The notes: generated by a model from the sequence alone, not told the origin. Shown: positions 1-6,071, counted from the first letter of the stretch. The stretch: 6,071 nt of DNA from Candidatus Tayloriibacteriota bacterium (GCA_003455555.1 DMQX01000046.1:1-6071); one strand, 5' to 3'. A program made the numbers and translations.

Positions 1-53
1 GCATACGAGATGCTCAGGAGTCTCGTGGGCTCGGAGATGTGTATAAGAGACAG
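1..53 (+). other. Illumina Nextera P7 adapter contamination (not genomic)
   Basis: These 53 bases match the Nextera i7 adapter in order. Bases 1-11 are the 3' part of the P7 oligo (GCATACGAGAT). Bases 12-19 are the index GCTCAGGA, which I recall as Nextera N704. Bases 20-34 are GTCTCGTGGGCTCGG, and bases 35-53 are the Tn5 mosaic end AGATGTGTATAAGAGACAG. In a Nextera library the mosaic end is joined directly to the insert, so base 54 is the first genomic base and also a tagmentation cut site. The contig end is therefore artificial and no upstream gene can be inferred from it. These bases should be trimmed and not annotated as a transposon end. Confidence 0.98.
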
Positions 54-98
54 GAATATCGCTACATGAGGAAAACTGGACTAAAGTTGAAGTGGTAA

Positions 99-107
99 TG
101 GTATACT
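99..107 (+). promoter_or_regulatory. Candidate extended -10 promoter element
   Basis: The bases TGGTATACT match the extended -10 consensus TGnTATAAT with one mismatch in the hexamer. No good -35 hexamer lies 16-18 bases upstream, which is tolerable for extended -10 promoters. Transcription would start near 114 and give a leader of about 66 nt before the ATG at 180. It is a single short motif in AT-rich DNA, so chance is a real possibility. Confidence 0.3.
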
Positions 108-144
108 TTATTCGTAAGTGTAAGGATTATTCGTATTTATTGGG

Positions 145-173
145 TTGGATGACGGAGCAATAGGTTATATAAT
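145..173 (+). promoter_or_regulatory. Sigma-70-type promoter predicting a leaderless mRNA
   Basis: A perfect -10 hexamer TATAAT lies at 168-173. Exactly 17 bases upstream is TTGGAT (145-150), a -35 that keeps the conserved TTG but misses the last three positions. With the usual 6-7 base distance from the -10, transcription would begin at about 179-181, which is the first base of the ATG at 180. The mRNA would then have no 5' leader. This fits the absence of a Shine-Dalgarno sequence at workable spacing: the only GGAG, at 154-157, is 22 bases from the start. Confidence 0.5.
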
Positions 174-179
174 AACGCA

Positions 180-2939
180 ATGGAGAAACTACAACTAAAC
201 GATATTCCGGTCTTCCGTACACCAGAGGAAGAGCTAGCTTATTTGCGTGGGAAGGTATATGAGAGCACCCGTAAGGCCGAAACCAGACAAGATCAGCACG
301 GTGCGGTGCAGAAAACGGTCGAGGCCTATAGAGAGCGACCTGTTCACGAAGTTCTGCATTCAAAAATGCAGCTTTCTGATAAAAAAGTCGAGAAGATCGT
401 TTTAAACTTGTCGCCAGAGGAACATGATGAAAAAATGGCTGAACTGCTCAGTCTTTTGCAAGAAAAAGGTATCTGGAACACTCTGACGGTTGTCGAGAAA
501 CTCGGCGACCCGCATATCGAAGATGATTTTCACCGTTTCCTGGTACAGTATTTGAAACAGGGCTTTCCTTTGGATGGTTTGAAAGATAAAAGTACGCTTT
601 ACAAAGCTTTGCATATGACACTTTTTGAGATCGCTTTGCCGAAAGGTGACAAGCAGGCTGAGGAAAAAAATTTAAAAGAGTTTGTTGGGTCTATGGAACA
701 GTTCTATGCCGGAATGCTTTCGATTTCAGGCGCAAAAAATGACGCGGATAATTATTTTTCTCTGGAGATCGCTAATCCGAACCACAGCGAGGAGTCGGTT
801 TTTTATGCCTCCGTACCAGATACCAAAAAAGATCTTTTTGAAAAACAGCTTCTGGCGATCTTTCCTAATGCCAAGATTCAGGAAGTTCCCGGCGATTACA
901 ACGTTTTTGATGAGGCAGGTGTTTCGGTGGTATCGTATGCCGAGTCGGCTCGGAAAACAATCTACCCGATTAAGTCTTATGAAGAATTTGAGTATGATCC
1001 ACTCAATATAATTTTAAACAGCTTCTCCAAGATCCAGAAGATTGGGGAAGGAGCCAGTCTGCAGGTCATGATAAAGCCAGCCAGCGACCGCTATGTGAAG
1101 TTGTACAGCGAGGGCTTAAAAAAATTGAATAAGGGTGTTCCAACCAAAGAGGCTATTGATCTGCCCGAGACGATTGGTGGGGAGGTCTGGAAGGGATTTA
1201 AAGAAGTTTTTAAGGGTACAAAAAAGAAAACTGATGAAGAAAAAAAAGAGCTTCCAAAAATCGACACTCAAGCAATCGAGCTGGTGACCAAAAAGATCTC
1301 AAGTCCTATTGTTGAAGTTTCGATTAGAATAGTCGTATCAGGACAAACTCAATTCGATGCGGAAAAGATTCTATCCGAGATCGAGGCGTCATTCAATCAA
1401 TTCAACAATACGATAGGTAATGGTTTGAAATTTAAGCGGATTAAGTCCTCGGCCGTAAACGCGGTTCTGCATAATTTCTCTTTCCGAATCTTTGAAGACA
1501 GAGAATCAATACCGCTCAACATTCATGAGTTGGCTTCTTTGATGCATTTCCAGACGATCGGAAGCGCTGCACCACAGCTCAAGCAGGCAAAATCAGGTTC
1601 GGCACCTGCACCGATGGGTATGCCAAGCCTCGGCACATTGCTTGGAGTCAATAAACACCGAAATACTGAAACCAAAGTTTATATGACCCCGGAGGATCGT
1701 TTGCGTCATATGTATGTCATTGGTCAAACTGGAACCGGTAAGTCCACTATGTTGAAGAACATGATCATTCAGGATATCCAGCAAGGCTCGGGTGTTTGTA
1801 TGATCGACCCACACGGCATCGATATTCTAGATGTGCTGGCCTCGGTGCCAAAAGAGCGCTACGAAGATGTCATCTATTTTGATCCAAGTCATGGTGCCCG
1901 ACCAATGGCTCTAAACATGCTCGAGTACGATATAAATCATCCTGAGCAAAAAACTTTCGTGGTCAATGAGATGCTCAGCATTTTTAATAAACTTTTTGAT
2001 ATGAAGGTTGCTGGCGGACCGATGTTCGAGCAGTATTTTAGAAATGCTGTGCTCTTGGTTATGGAAGACCCGGAAACAGGCAACACTTTGCTCGACGTTT
2101 CAAAAGTTTTGGCCAACAAACCTTTCCGTGAGATGAAACTTTCGCATTGCAAGAATCCTATTGTGGTTCAGTTCTGGCGGGAAGTGGCGGAGAAAGCCGG
2201 CGGAGAAGCCTCATTGGCTAATATTGTGCCTTATATCACCAGTAAATTCGATGTGTTTCTTTCTAACGATATAATGCGGCCGATTATTTCACAGCAAAAA
2301 TCTTCATTCAATTTCCGCGAGGTGATGGATGGCAAAAAGATCCTGCTGGTCAATTTGGCCAAAGGTCGTCTCGGAGACATAAACGCCAATCTTATCGGTC
2401 TTATTTTGGTAGGCAAGATCCTGATGTCTGCGCTCTCTCGTGTGGATTCTGTTGGAAAAGATCTGCCGCCTTTTTATCTATATATTGATGAATTCCAAAA
2501 CGTGACCACCGATTCTATCTCGACAATCCTTTCCGAGGCGCGCAAATATAAACTCTCATTGACAGTGGCCCATCAGTTTATCGCCCAGCTTGAGGAGGGG
2601 ATAAAAGATGCTGTGTTCGGTAACGTTGGATCCATTGCGGCTTTCCGTGTCGGTTCTGAAGACGCCGAATTTTTGGAAAAACAATTTGCTCCTGTTTTTA
2701 CTGCGGCGGACATCATGAACATTGATAATCATAACGCTTATGTTAAATTGCTGGTGAACGGTCGTCCTGAAAAGCCGTTTAATATTGAAACTTTGCCGGT
2801 ACCACCGACTTCCAAAGAACATCTTGAAGCGCTCAAGGAACTTTCGTTCTTAAAATTTGGCCGGGATCGCGCCGAGATCGAAGCTGACATCATGGCCAGG
2901 TTCGCCAAAAAAGTGGAGCCGATGGTAAAACCGCTCTAA
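180..2939 (+). CDS. VirD4/TraG-like P-loop ATPase (type IV secretion coupling-protein superfamily), soluble form
   Basis: This 919-residue protein belongs to the FtsK/HerA/VirD4 superfamily of DNA- or protein-pumping ATPases. The C-terminal motor has Walker A GQTGTGKST (515-523), an MIDPHG motif (541-546) like the DPHG/DPKG of HerA and TraG proteins, Walker B LYIDEFQN (767-774), a TVAHQF segment around H798-Q799 typical of the TraG/TraD C-terminal part, and a possible arginine finger at R823 in FRVGSEDAEF. The first 500 or so residues are not a known family to me. They start with a charged helical part (1-90) and hold two beta-alpha-beta-like blocks (about 188-240 and 378-430) joined by a Lys/Glu-rich linker (about 345-360). 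There is no N-terminal transmembrane pair, unlike classical VirD4. ATG 180 is the first in-frame start after the in-frame TGA at 150-152. The superfamily call is firm; a role in conjugation, DNA uptake or secretion is inference, because no other secretion genes are in view. Confidence 0.88.
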   Translation: MEKLQLNDIPVFRTPEEELAYLRGKVYESTRKAETRQDQHGAVQKTVEAYRERPVHEVLHSKMQLSDKKVEKIVLNLSPEEHDEKMAELLSLLQEKGIWNTLTVVEKLGDPHIEDDFHRFLVQYLKQGFPLDGLKDKSTLYKALHMTLFEIALPKGDKQAEEKNLKEFVGSMEQFYAGMLSISGAKNDADNYFSLEIANPNHSEESVFYASVPDTKKDLFEKQLLAIFPNAKIQEVPGDYNVFDEAGVSVVSYAESARKTIYPIKSYEEFEYDPLNIILNSFSKIQKIGEGASLQVMIKPASDRYVKLYSEGLKKLNKGVPTKEAIDLPETIGGEVWKGFKEVFKGTKKKTDEEKKELPKIDTQAIELVTKKISSPIVEVSIRIVVSGQTQFDAEKILSEIEASFNQFNNTIGNGLKFKRIKSSAVNAVLHNFSFRIFEDRESIPLNIHELASLMHFQTIGSAAPQLKQAKSGSAPAPMGMPSLGTLLGVNKHRNTETKVYMTPEDRLRHMYVIGQTGTGKSTMLKNMIIQDIQQGSGVCMIDPHGIDILDVLASVPKERYEDVIYFDPSHGARPMALNMLEYDINHPEQKTFVVNEMLSIFNKLFDMKVAGGPMFEQYFRNAVLLVMEDPETGNTLLDVSKVLANKPFREMKLSHCKNPIVVQFWREVAEKAGGEASLANIVPYITSKFDVFLSNDIMRPIISQQKSSFNFREVMDGKKILLVNLAKGRLGDINANLIGLILVGKILMSALSRVDSVGKDLPPFYLYIDEFQNVTTDSISTILSEARKYKLSLTVAHQFIAQLEEGIKDAVFGNVGSIAAFRVGSEDAEFLEKQFAPVFTAADIMNIDNHNAYVKLLVNGRPEKPFNIETLPVPPTSKEHLEALKELSFLKFGRDRAEIEADIMARFAKKVEPMVKPL

Positions 2940-2976
2940 AACTCGATAATTTTAAAATGAAATAAAAGGTGTGTCC

Positions 2977-2998
2977 AGTTGTAATAGTACTTATAACT
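2977..2998. repeat. AT-rich inverted repeat overlapping a -10-like box
   Basis: AGTTGTAA (2977-2984) and TTATAACT (2991-2998) can pair over 8 bases, with one G-U wobble and a 6-base loop. The right arm contains the -10-like TATAAC at 2992-2997. The stem is too AT-rich, and lacks a downstream T-run, to be an intrinsic terminator. Its overlap with a promoter box is the layout of a small operator, but a dyad this short can arise by chance. Confidence 0.25.
2992..2997 (+). promoter_or_regulatory. Candidate -10 box of the exporter operon
   Basis: TATAAC matches the -10 consensus at five of six positions and ends 11 bases before the ATG at 3009. Transcription would start near 3003-3004 and leave a leader of about five bases, again almost leaderless. 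No recognisable -35 hexamer lies at 16-18 bases spacing, so the call is weak. The ATG itself has no Shine-Dalgarno sequence: the bases before it read TTAACAATAAA. Confidence 0.25.
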
Positions 2999-3008
2999 TA
3001 ACAATAAA

Positions 3009-4709
3009 ATGAAAAATGATACCCAAGGCCCGTTCGGGAAGGCTCTTTCGCTGGTAAAAAGTCACAAAATTATCTCTGCAATTCTGGTCATCGTGATAGT
3101 GGCTGGAGGTTATTATGCTTATGCAAAATCAACCGCCGGAAAAACTTCGACCCAGTACGTGTTGGGTCAGGTCGAGAGAGGAACTCTTATAAGTTCGGTT
3201 TCCGGTACTGGTCAAATTGAGGCCTCGAATCAGTTGGATGTTAAGCCAAAGGTTTCGGGAGATATAACCAGTGTTAATGTGGTGTCTGGGCAGCAGGTAA
3301 AAGTTGGTGCCGTGTTGGCGCAGATCGATGCTCGAGATGCTCTGCAAAGCCTCAGTGTTGCAAAAACCGACCTAACAAGTGCTACGATCGATTTGGAGAA
3401 AACCAAAATTTCTTCAGCGCAGACAGCGCAGAACTCTGGGGATAGTCTAACCAAAGCTTATGACGCTGGCTTCTCAACCCTTTCTGACTCATTCGCTAGT
3501 TTGTCTCCAATAATTGATGATGTGACTAATATTTTAAACAATCGCACACGTGCGGCTTATTTTGATTATGGTGTGCTCCGAGCTCAAATTGGAAATAGCG
3601 CAACTGACAAGAAGGATGCGCTAGCTCTCTCGCTGGAAAGTGTTCAGACTGAATATAATTCTTTATATAAAGACTACGGTAAATTAAGCCATGCGGATAC
3701 CGACAGTGCTGATAAGTTAATCGCCGGTCTATATAGTACATCTGTCAAATTGGCTGATTCGTTAAAAAATATCCGAAGTTTTATGAACGTGTTGCAGAAT
3801 AACATAGACCCGCTCCCTCAAGGATTAACCGCTGATGAGACGACTCTGAATCAAGACATTAGTACCGTTAATGGAAAAACCGCTGCTTTGTTGTCGGCTC
3901 AAAGTTCAATTAATAGCGCCAAAGCAGATCTCGCCGCAGCGACCCAGACTTACTCTCAAATAAGTGGATCGAACGATGCTTTGGATGTGCAAACGGCGCA
4001 ATTAGCTTTGGACCAGAAACGAAACGCTTATCAAAAAGCTTTGGATAATTTGGCGGATTATACGGTTCGGGCACCGTTTGATGGGGAAGTTGCGACCTCA
4101 CCAGTGCAAAAAGGCGACAACGTTTCCTCAGGTACGATTGTTGCGACTTTGATCACTAAACAAAAAGTGGCTTCGATTTCTCTCAATGAAGTGGATGAGG
4201 CCAAGGTTAAGGCGGGACAGAAGGTCACTCTCACTTTTGACGCGATTACGGACCTGAGTATTTCAGGGCAGATCCTGGAAGTTGATCCCATTGGCACAGT
4301 GACGCAAGGGGTGGTGAATTACAATATTAAAATCGGATTGGATACTCAGGATGACCGGGTCAAACCAGGCATGAGTGTCTCAGCTTCGATCATTACTGAT
4401 TCAAAAGCCAACATTCTTTTGGTACCAAGTTCCGCGATCAAGACTGATACGAACGGATCGTATGTTGAAGTTCCAAATGGTACGTCCGCAAATGCTACTC
4501 CACAGCAAGTGCCGGTTGAAATTGGTTCGACCAATGACACTCAAACTGAAATTGTTTCGGGATTGACCGAAGGTGAGCAGATAATTACCAGAACCATAAG
4601 TGGCACAACCCCAACTGCAACTCAAACATCTAATCGAAGCGTATTGGGTGTGCCAACAGGCGGCGGCGGTGGAGCACGAACCGGCGGCCGGGCAACTTTT
4701 GGTGGGTAA
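3009..4709 (+). CDS. macA: MacA/HlyD-type membrane-fusion (adaptor) protein of an ABC exporter
   Basis: This 566-residue adaptor would be anchored by one N-terminal membrane helix (about 20-38, IISAILVIVIVAGGYYAYA) with the rest outside the cytoplasm. The first lipoyl half-motif lies at about 76-107, around VSGDITSVNVVSGQQVKVG. The second begins at Y351 with the hallmark YTVRAPFDGEV. A beta-barrel and a membrane-proximal domain follow, including VKPGMSVSA and a LLVPSSAI strand. A Gly-rich tail (about 548-566) ends the protein. It is far longer than E. coli MacA (about 370 residues), mainly because some 240 residues separate the lipoyl halves where a shorter helical hairpin is usual. It is followed after 3 nt by the ABC ATPase gene, and the permease comes next, the standard MacA-MacB grouping. 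The symbol marks family, not proven macrolide export. The ATG at 3009 places the basic N-terminus directly before the membrane helix. Confidence 0.9.
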   Translation: MKNDTQGPFGKALSLVKSHKIISAILVIVIVAGGYYAYAKSTAGKTSTQYVLGQVERGTLISSVSGTGQIEASNQLDVKPKVSGDITSVNVVSGQQVKVGAVLAQIDARDALQSLSVAKTDLTSATIDLEKTKISSAQTAQNSGDSLTKAYDAGFSTLSDSFASLSPIIDDVTNILNNRTRAAYFDYGVLRAQIGNSATDKKDALALSLESVQTEYNSLYKDYGKLSHADTDSADKLIAGLYSTSVKLADSLKNIRSFMNVLQNNIDPLPQGLTADETTLNQDISTVNGKTAALLSAQSSINSAKADLAAATQTYSQISGSNDALDVQTAQLALDQKRNAYQKALDNLADYTVRAPFDGEVATSPVQKGDNVSSGTIVATLITKQKVASISLNEVDEAKVKAGQKVTLTFDAITDLSISGQILEVDPIGTVTQGVVNYNIKIGLDTQDDRVKPGMSVSASIITDSKANILLVPSSAIKTDTNGSYVEVPNGTSANATPQQVPVEIGSTNDTQTEIVSGLTEGEQIITRTISGTTPTATQTSNRSVLGVPTGGGGGARTGGRATFGG

Positions 4710-4712
4710 TTC

Positions 4713-5444
4713 GTGACCCAAAAATTTCACATGATTCAATGTAATAATATTACAAAAGTCTATAAGAACGGAGATACTGAAACGAAAGTTCTCAAGGGGG
4801 TTTCTCTTGCCATCAAGACAGGGGAATTTGTAGCAATCATGGGACCGTCCGGTTCAGGCAAATCGACTTTGATGCATATTTTAGGTGCTTTGGATTCGCC
4901 GACTTCAGGTACATATACACTCGACGGGGAAGACGTCTCAAAACTTTCTGACGATCAGTTGGCAGAAGTTCGAGGCAAAAAGATCGGCTTCGTTTTTCAG
5001 GCTTTTAATCTGTTGTCACGCGCCACTGTTTTGCGAAACGTTATGCTGCCTTTGGTTTATGCTGGTACAAAACCGGAAGAGCGACAAAAAAAAGCTCAAA
5101 AAGCTTTGCTGTCGGCGGGCTTGGATGAGGACAGATGGAACCATTTGTCCAACCAACTTTCAGGAGGACAAATTCAACGCGTAGCTATAGCTAGAGCCTT
5201 GGTAAACGACCCGGCGCTTATCATGGCGGATGAACCGACCGGAAATCTAGATACTAAAACTGGACAGATCGTACTCGGCACATTTCAGCGGCTGAACGAG
5301 GAACAGGGCCGAACGATTATTTTGATTACCCATGAACAGGAAGTGGCTGAACATGCCGACCGGATTATTTTTATCAGAGACGGTCTAATTATTGAAGACA
5401 AGAAAAATTTGCATAAGCGGATGATAGATAAAAACCTTGTATGA
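4713..5444 (+). CDS. macB: MacB/LolD-type ABC transporter ATP-binding protein
   Basis: This 243-residue nucleotide-binding subunit has every ABC motif. Numbered from the GTG at 4713 they are: Walker A GPSGSGKST (44-52), Q-loop Q96 in FVFQAFNLL, signature LSGGQ (149-153), Walker B LIMADEP (169-175), D-loop GNLD (177-180) and switch H207 in LITHE. ADEPTGNLD and the FQxFNLL Q-loop mark the MacB/LolD/FtsE branch that energises FtsX-fold permeases. The signature continues as LSGGQIQR where LSGGQQQR is usual. The start is uncertain. GTG 4713 is 3 nt after the adaptor stop, with a weak GGTGGG (4701-4706) in front. ATG 4731 would begin the protein at MIQCNNITKVY, the normal family N-terminus, but has no ribosome site. 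The stop overlaps the permease ATG by four bases (ATGA), suggesting translational coupling. E. coli MacB carries this domain fused to the permease; here it is a separate polypeptide. Confidence 0.93.
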   Translation: MTQKFHMIQCNNITKVYKNGDTETKVLKGVSLAIKTGEFVAIMGPSGSGKSTLMHILGALDSPTSGTYTLDGEDVSKLSDDQLAEVRGKKIGFVFQAFNLLSRATVLRNVMLPLVYAGTKPEERQKKAQKALLSAGLDEDRWNHLSNQLSGGQIQRVAIARALVNDPALIMADEPTGNLDTKTGQIVLGTFQRLNEEQGRTIILITHEQEVAEHADRIIFIRDGLIIEDKKNLHKRMIDKNLV

Positions 5445-6071
5445 CATACACAGATTTATTCCATGAAACATATTCCGCGTTGCTTTCGAATAAGGTCAGA
5501 TCAGGTTTGACGGTTTTAGGTATAGTTATCGGTATCGCTTCGGTTATCGCCATGCTGGCAATCGGTACCGGGGCGCAGGGTTCGATCCAGTCCAGCATTC
5601 AGTCGATTGGTTCGAATTTGGTTTTGGTCCAGCCTGGGTCCCAGCGCGGCGTTGGTGCCCAGGTGAATGCTGGTCGTGGATCATCTCAGACTTTGACCAC
5701 TGGAGATGCCGATGCGATAAAAGCGCAGATATCATATGCCAAAGCCGTTGCGCCTGACCTAACTACGAGACAACAAGTTGTGGCTGCCGGGACCAATACC
5801 AACACTTCGGTTATCGGCACTGTGCCTGACTATATGGAAGTTAGAAATATTCAAATCGATGAGGGTGTTTTTATTACCGATATAAATGTGCGGAGTCTTT
5901 CAAAAGTTGCTGTCCTTGGACCAACGACCCGTGATGACTTGTTTGGCGTTGGTGCCGAAGCAATAGGCAAAACTATCAGGATAAAAGGGATAAATTTCAC
6001 GGTGGTTGGTGTAACAACGGTAAAGGGTGGTTCAGGATTTAACAATACGGATGACCGGGTGTACATTCCGC
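5441..6071 (+). CDS. MacB-type FtsX-fold ABC transporter permease, 3' end beyond window
   Basis: The frame opens at ATG 5441, overlapping the ATPase stop as ATGA, and stays open to the window edge, giving 210 codons plus one base. The first membrane helix is at about residues 22-41 and contains GLTVLGIVIGIASVIAML, close to the MacB hallmark (L-T-x-L-G-I-x-I-G-I-A-S-V-I). It is followed by AIGTGAQGSIQSSI and SNLVLVQPG, also typical of MacB. The rest is the extracytoplasmic core domain, ending at the edge within GGSGFNNTDDRVYIP (196-210), another conserved MacB segment. Such permeases usually have about 400 residues, so roughly the last half, with the remaining three membrane helices, lies outside the window. 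It should pair with the ATPase encoded just upstream and the adaptor before it. No Shine-Dalgarno sequence precedes the ATG, so coupling from the upstream gene probably drives translation. Confidence 0.9.
   Translation, partial: MTYTDLFHETYSALLSNKVRSGLTVLGIVIGIASVIAMLAIGTGAQGSIQSSIQSIGSNLVLVQPGSQRGVGAQVNAGRGSSQTLTTGDADAIKAQISYAKAVAPDLTTRQQVVAAGTNTNTSVIGTVPDYMEVRNIQIDEGVFITDINVRSLSKVAVLGPTTRDDLFGVGAEAIGKTIRIKGINFTVVGVTTVKGGSGFNNTDDRVYIP

Larger units (their letters stand above)
54..179. other. Upstream non-coding region, truncated by the contig end
   Basis: This 126-base stretch between the adapter and the first gene has no convincing gene on either strand. One plus frame reads EYRYMRKTGLKLKW and stops at TAA 96-98, which could be the last residues of a lost upstream gene. 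Another plus frame is open from 56 to a TAG at 161-163 but resembles nothing I recognise. Two promoter-like signals lie here (99-107 and 145-173). No rho-independent terminator hairpin is visible. Confidence 0.6.
2940..3008. other. Intergenic spacer without a terminator
   Basis: The 69 bases between the ATPase gene and the adaptor gene are AT-rich. They contain one weak dyad and a TATAAC hexamer but no GC-rich stem followed by a T-run. Read-through from the first gene into the exporter genes is therefore possible, alongside an internal promoter. Confidence 0.6.

Noticed and set aside
35..53. A natural Tn5/IS50 transposon end at the left edge
   Set aside because: The 19-bp mosaic end is preceded without a break by the Nextera stem, an index and the P7 tail, so it is a library adapter.
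56..163. A plus-strand open frame of about 35 codons, possibly the end of an upstream gene
   Set aside because: It matches no family I recognise, is short enough to occur by chance, overlaps both promoter candidates and is cut by the adapter junction.
1240..1247. A run of eight A in the charged linker of the first gene as a programmed slippage site
   Set aside because: The frame continues intact through all motor motifs afterwards, and there is no stimulatory structure or useful alternative frame. It is a Glu-Lys-Lys codon run.
2940..3008. Intrinsic terminator after the first gene
   Set aside because: The only dyad is AT-rich with one wobble pair and is not followed by a T-run.
4401..4739. 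A 112-codon minus-strand open frame opposite the end of the adaptor gene
   Set aside because: It lies almost wholly inside a well-supported gene, shows no recognisable domain and has a Cys/Trp-rich composition typical of an antisense shadow. The other internal frames in this window are rejected on the same grounds.
5442..5444. TGA read as an amino acid, as in some Patescibacteria with code 25
   Set aside because: This TGA falls exactly at the expected end of the ABC ATPase and overlaps the permease start as ATGA. No in-frame TGA occurs inside any of the four genes.
54..6071. CRISPR arrays, tRNA or rRNA genes, and insertion sequences
   Set aside because: I saw no regularly spaced repeats, tRNA cloverleaf-like segments, rRNA motifs or transposase sequences; nearly all of the span is occupied by four protein genes.

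Overview
The window looks like the end of a draft-assembly contig from an uncultured bacterium, most likely of the Candidate Phyla Radiation (Patescibacteria, Parcubacteria-like). That placement is an inference. It rests on a large soluble VirD4/TraG-like ATPase of a type I associate with those genomes, tightly packed genes with almost no Shine-Dalgarno signals, and a MacAB-type exporter with no outer-membrane partner visible. Stops are TAA, TAA and TGA; the TGA sits inside an ATGA start/stop overlap, so the standard bacterial code fits.

Bases 1-53 are not genomic. They are an untrimmed Illumina Nextera P7 adapter: the P7 tail, an 8-base index, the read-2 adapter stem and the 19-bp Tn5 mosaic end. 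Genomic sequence starts at 54. Bases 54-179 are a short upstream region with two promoter candidates. The nearer one has a perfect TATAAT ending 6 nt before the first ATG, which predicts a leaderless mRNA.

Four plus-strand genes follow. The first (180-2939) is a 919-residue FtsK/HerA/VirD4-superfamily ATPase with a long N-terminal region of unknown function and no membrane anchor. After a 69-nt gap with no terminator come three genes of an exporter: a MacA/HlyD-type adaptor (3009-4709), a MacB/LolD-type ABC ATPase (4713-5444) and a MacB-type FtsX-fold permease (5441 to the window edge, incomplete). The last three are almost contiguous (3-nt gap, then a 4-nt overlap) and surely form one transcription unit.

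The expected working is this. The ATPase dimer hydrolyses ATP in the cytoplasm and drives conformational change in the permease, while the membrane-anchored adaptor handles or channels substrate on the outer face. E. coli MacB fuses the ATPase and permease; here they are separate genes, as is common in Gram-positive and monoderm relatives. The substrate cannot be told from sequence. The link between the first gene and the exporter is only adjacency. The points most worth following are the anchorless coupling-protein-like ATPase and the large insertion in the adaptor hairpin at the place where TolC would dock in diderms.
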